From CAYTWW01 sp043801855 (GTDB taxonomy: Archaea > Nanobdellota > Nanobdellia > Woesearchaeales > GW2011-AR15), in the NCBI GenBank assembly GCA_043801855.1, contig JAZDLQ010000096.1, forward strand, positions 1-8,249: a DNA stretch of 8,249 bases, given 5' to 3'. The position numbers and the translations under genes were made by a program. The first letter of the stretch is position 1. Each line of letters opens with the position of its first letter. Under the pieces are notes generated by a model, which was not told the DNA's origin, ran no database searches, and was given only the letters and a program-made list of their open reading frames with translations. Below, in pieces: positions 6,351 through 8,249 of the stretch.

Positions 6351-6356
6351 TTTTTT
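6351..6356 (+). terminator. T6 run after the lipoprotein gene
   Basis: Six T bases occur 22 bases after the lipoprotein stop codon and just before the TATA box of the next gene, a common position for an archaeal U-tract terminator. No convincing hairpin precedes it. Confidence 0.3.
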
Positions 6357-6363
6357 AAATAAG

Positions 6364-6372
6364 TTTATATAT
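6364..6372 (+). promoter_or_regulatory. TATA box of the PGI/PMI operon
   Basis: tttatatat is a near-consensus archaeal TATA box. Transcription would begin near 6394, giving a leader of about 20 bases that holds the Shine-Dalgarno. This contrasts with the leaderless promoters elsewhere in the window. Confidence 0.55.
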
Positions 6373-6402
6373 TTACTAATTGTCTATTAAATAGTATTTT
6401 AT

Positions 6403-6407
6403 GGAGG
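6403..6407 (+). promoter_or_regulatory. Strong Shine-Dalgarno GGAGG of PGI/PMI
   Basis: GGAGG ends seven bases before the ATG at 6415. It fixes that start codon and marks this as the best ribosome binding site in the window. Confidence 0.7.
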
Positions 6408-6414
6408 AATAAAA

Positions 6415-7407
6415 ATGCACAATAATATTATTTTAGATAAATCCGATGTGAAATCAGTGCTGGAGAAATACCCTTCTATGATTAGAGAAGCAATCTCTCT
6501 TGGCAAAGACGTTTCAATTCCTGGTGGCATTAAAAACATATTTATTACTGGCATGGGCGGAAGCGCATTTCCCGGTGACTTGCTTAAGTGTGCAATCAAA
6601 GAATTAAATATTCCAATTTTTGTTAACAAGGGGTATAACCTTCCAAAGCATGCAGATTCGCAAAGTCTTGTCTTTGCAGTATCATATTCAGGAAACACTG
6701 AAGAGACTATTTCATCATATAGGGATGCCCTGCGAAAAAAAGCAATTGTTGTTGCAATATCATCAGGCGGAAAGCTTGAGGAGCTTTCAATAATTAATAA
6801 AAATATTCACATTAAGGTACCGGGAGGATTTCAGCCAAGGCTCTCAACTCCATATTTATTTGTCCCTATGGTTAATGTCTTGTTTAAGGCAGGCTTAATA
6901 AAAGATTATAGTATAGTTCTTGAAACAACAATAAACGTGCTAAATAACGGGCAGGCAGCTGAAAAAGCAAGGAATATTGCATCAAGGCTAAAAGGAAAAA
7001 TTCCGCTAATATATTCCTCTGATGAGTTTTTTGCTGTTGCAGAAAAGTGGAAATGCGATATTAACGAAAATTCAAAAGTTCCTGCGTTTTACAATGTTTT
7101 TCCTGAATTTAACCATAACGAAATATGCAGCTATTTGAATCCAATCGGCAATTTTTTTGTTATTTTCATTAAAGATGAATCTGATAGTGATAGAGTAAAA
7201 AAAAGATTTGCAATAGTAAAGCGGCTTATAACAAAAAGGGGAATTGATGTAATCGAACTGTCACTTTCAGGAGAGCATGTGCTAACACGGATTTTAACTG
7301 GAATCTATATTGGGCTATGGGTTTCTTATTATCTTGCGCTTGAATATCATCAGGATCCAACTCCTGTTGCAATAATTGAAGAACTGAAAAAAGAACTTGA
7401 GAAATGA
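6415..7407 (+). CDS. pgi/pmi: Bifunctional phosphoglucose/phosphomannose isomerase (SIS family)
   Basis: Interconverts glucose-6-P or mannose-6-P with fructose-6-P, linking glycolysis or gluconeogenesis to mannose-containing glycan precursors; cytosolic, usually a homodimer. The first SIS domain shows FITGMGGSAFPGDLL at 43-57 and SYSGNTEETISSY at 90-102, the phosphosugar-binding loops, plus PGGFQPRLSTPY at 136-147. The second half has INENSKVPAFYNVFPEFNHNEI at 216-237. Glu218 and His234 are 16 residues apart, as are the catalytic Glu203 and His219 of the Pyrobaculum aerophilum enzyme. The C-terminal family signature EYHQDPTPVAIIEELK supplies the likely catalytic lysine (about 325). At 330 residues it is a normal length. 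It is first in a two-gene unit and overlaps the SdpI-family gene by four bases. Confidence 0.93.
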   Translation: MHNNIILDKSDVKSVLEKYPSMIREAISLGKDVSIPGGIKNIFITGMGGSAFPGDLLKCAIKELNIPIFVNKGYNLPKHADSQSLVFAVSYSGNTEETISSYRDALRKKAIVVAISSGGKLEELSIINKNIHIKVPGGFQPRLSTPYLFVPMVNVLFKAGLIKDYSIVLETTINVLNNGQAAEKARNIASRLKGKIPLIYSSDEFFAVAEKWKCDINENSKVPAFYNVFPEFNHNEICSYLNPIGNFFVIFIKDESDSDRVKKRFAIVKRLITKRGIDVIELSLSGEHVLTRILTGIYIGLWVSYYLALEYHQDPTPVAIIEELKKELEK

Positions 7408-8069
7408 AAAATAACTGGTTTGCATTTAGAAAAATATATCTATTTCTTGCATTTATTCTCTTTTTGTCTTTTGGGCTAAGTATATTTTTCTATCGAAATA
7501 TGCCTGATTTGGTTGCAACACACTGGGATCAAGAAGGGGCAGTTAATGGATATATGCAAAAAAGTATTGGCGTTTTTTTTATGCCCTTTTTGCTTTTCAT
7601 TCTTGCAGTTGTTTTGCTTGCAGTCCCAAGGTTTGACCCTCTAAAAAAAAACATAGAAAAATTTGAAAAGCAATATAATTCTTTTTTAGCGGTCTTATTT
7701 TTGTTCATGCTTGTTATTCACGTGCATACTATTATGTGGAATATCGGCTTTAAAATCAACACAAATATTATTATTTCCGCAAGCTTTTTTCCTTTGTTTT
7801 ATGCAATTGGCTTTCTATGCGAGAATTCAAAGCGCAACTGGTCGATTGGTGTACGCACATCATGGACTCTGAGCAGCGATGTTGTCTGGGATAAAACAAA
7901 CAAGCTTGCTGGAAAGATGTTTAAGGCATCAGGAATATTATCGCTAATCGGCATTATTTTTTCTGATTATTCTATTTATTTTATGCTTGCCCCGATTATT
8001 TTTAGCAGCATTTTTGTTTCAATATATTCTTATGTAATTTTTAAAAAGAGCCAAAAACAAAAGCAGTGA
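7404..8069 (+). CDS. SdpI/DUF1648 family integral membrane protein
   Basis: About six membrane segments are predicted, near residues 11-30, 55-74, 93-113, 120-139, 173-187 and 190-213. The loop after segment 1 has the DUF1648 signature MPDLVATHWDQEGAVNGYMQK (P34, H40, W41, G45). The loop before segment 5 has the SdpI signature NWSIGVRTSWTLSSDVVWDKT at 145-165. In Bacillus subtilis SdpI confers immunity to the SdpC toxin and also signals, but most family members have no known toxin partner, and none is visible here. Its ATG overlaps the TGA of PGI/PMI (ATGA), so translation is probably coupled. The length of 221 residues is typical. The C-terminus is a short basic tail. Membrane location and family are clear; function is unknown. 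Confidence 0.88.
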   Translation: MKNNWFAFRKIYLFLAFILFLSFGLSIFFYRNMPDLVATHWDQEGAVNGYMQKSIGVFFMPFLLFILAVVLLAVPRFDPLKKNIEKFEKQYNSFLAVLFLFMLVIHVHTIMWNIGFKINTNIIISASFFPLFYAIGFLCENSKRNWSIGVRTSWTLSSDVVWDKTNKLAGKMFKASGILSLIGIIFSDYSIYFMLAPIIFSSIFVSIYSYVIFKKSQKQKQ

Positions 8070-8108
8070 AGCTGTATTTCAATAGAGGCAGCAAAGCTTG
8101 TGAATATC

Positions 8109-8136
8109 GTAATACTTCAGTATCCTGAAGTGTTAC
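8109..8136. repeat. 12-base inverted repeat, 4-base loop, at the transposase stop codon
   Basis: gtaatacttcag (8109-8120) and ctgaagtgttac (8125-8136) pair over 12 positions with a single T-G wobble, around the loop TATC. It covers the last codons and stop of the minus-strand transposase tail. No T-run follows on the minus strand, so an element-end or translation-stop structure is as likely as a terminator. Confidence 0.65.
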
Positions 8137-8249
8137 ATGCTATTTGTTTCAAACCATCAAGTAAATTACAGTTATTCAACCTTAATGTTTGAATAACTGA
8201 AAGAAGCATTGCCATTGTATGTGCTCCTGAAGTGCTTCTTGAACCAAAG
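8117..8249 (-). CDS. C-terminal tail of a transposase, probably IS66-like (5' end outside window)
   Basis: Reading inward from the right edge on the minus strand gives 43 residues before TGA at 8119-8117. They begin FGSRSTSGAHTMAMLLSVIQ and then continue with a segment containing RLNNCN and LLDGLKQIA. The pattern of a Gly-Ser loop, an alanine-rich helix with S.I.T, and N..N....L matches the tail of IS66-type DDE transposases as I remember them (for example ...SxxGAxxxAxxxSxIxTxxxNxxNPxxYL). It faces the SdpI-family gene tail to tail, 47 bases apart. The catalytic part lies outside the window, so intactness cannot be judged. It was picked up only by reading the edge by eye; family confidence is moderate. 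Confidence 0.5.
   Translation of the reverse strand, partial: FGSRSTSGAHTMAMLLSVIQTLRLNNCNLLDGLKQIACNTSGY
8117..8249 (-). mobile_element. Probable insertion sequence entering from the right edge
   Basis: The transposase tail implies an element whose end falls between the SdpI-family stop (8069) and about 8117. One possible end is 8109, where the sequence starts GTAA as IS66 inverted repeats do; the flanking 8-base target would then be tgaatatc (8101-8108). The start given here is only where element coding begins; the true border is not proven. Confidence 0.35.
8169..8199. repeat. 11-base perfect inverted repeat, 9-base loop, inside the transposase tail
   Basis: cagttattcaa (8169-8179) and ttgaataactg (8189-8199) are exact reverse complements. 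On the minus strand this encodes the SVIQTLRLNN part of the transposase tail, so it is a coding-region hairpin. It lies 32 bases from the hairpin at 8109-8136. Confidence 0.65.

Noticed and set aside
6399..6698. Minus-strand frame of 99 codons opposite the PGI/PMI start
   Set aside because: Antisense to the strongly conserved SIS domain and its Shine-Dalgarno region.
7404..8069. SdpI-family gene as the immunity part of a toxin system
   Set aside because: No SdpC-like secreted toxin or SdpAB maturation gene is in the window; most family members are not tied to a toxin.
1..8249. CRISPR array, tRNA, rRNA or defence-system cassette
   Set aside because: No regularly spaced direct repeats, no cloverleaf or rRNA-like stretch, and no nuclease or helicase gene was found.

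Overview
The window looks like a piece of an AT-rich archaeal chromosome, most likely a mesophilic DPANN-type lineage (Woesearchaeota or Pacearchaeota-like; this placement is inference). Pointers are the dedicated archaeal bifunctional phosphoglucose/phosphomannose isomerase, TATA boxes about 23-30 bases before several start codons with almost no 5' leader, U-tract terminators, 1-base and ATGA gene junctions, and a set of small unnamed paralogous proteins of a type I associate with DPANN genomes. A methionine sulfoxide reductase fits a mesophilic, oxygen-exposed life or acquisition from bacteria.

Layout. Positions 1-202 hold the 3' end of an unrecognised plus-strand gene. At 257-1351 is a secreted or membrane-anchored MsrA-MsrB fusion. 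It converges on a minus-strand YgiQ-family radical SAM gene (1382-2953), with a hairpin plus T-run in the 30-base gap. The radical SAM gene diverges from a YkgJ-type cysteine-cluster gene (2986-3525) across only 32 bases holding TATA-like boxes for both directions. Next come three tandem paralogs of about 170-176 residues (3547-4059, 4061-4591, 4600-5127), packed as an operon with its own TATA box inside the end of the YkgJ gene. A lipoprotein with a metzincin-like zinc site follows (5168-6328). A second transcription unit with a clear TATA box and a strong Shine-Dalgarno carries PGI/PMI (6415-7407) and, overlapping it by an ATGA, an SdpI/DUF1648 membrane protein (7404-8069).

The right edge (8117-8249) reads on the minus strand as the C-terminal tail of what looks like an IS66-type transposase, with two strong inverted repeats. 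An insertion sequence probably enters from the right directly behind the SdpI-family gene.

Functionally, MsrAB and the metzincin lipoprotein would act outside the cytoplasmic membrane on proteins. PGI/PMI interconverts glucose-6-P, fructose-6-P and mannose-6-P for central metabolism and glycan precursors. The YgiQ and YkgJ proteins are cysteine-rich metal-cluster proteins without a settled role. No complete defence system, CRISPR array, tRNA or rRNA is visible. The best candidate for something undescribed is the three-paralog cassette; next are the zinc-less, single-cysteine MsrB domain on a lipoprotein and the metzincin lipoprotein.
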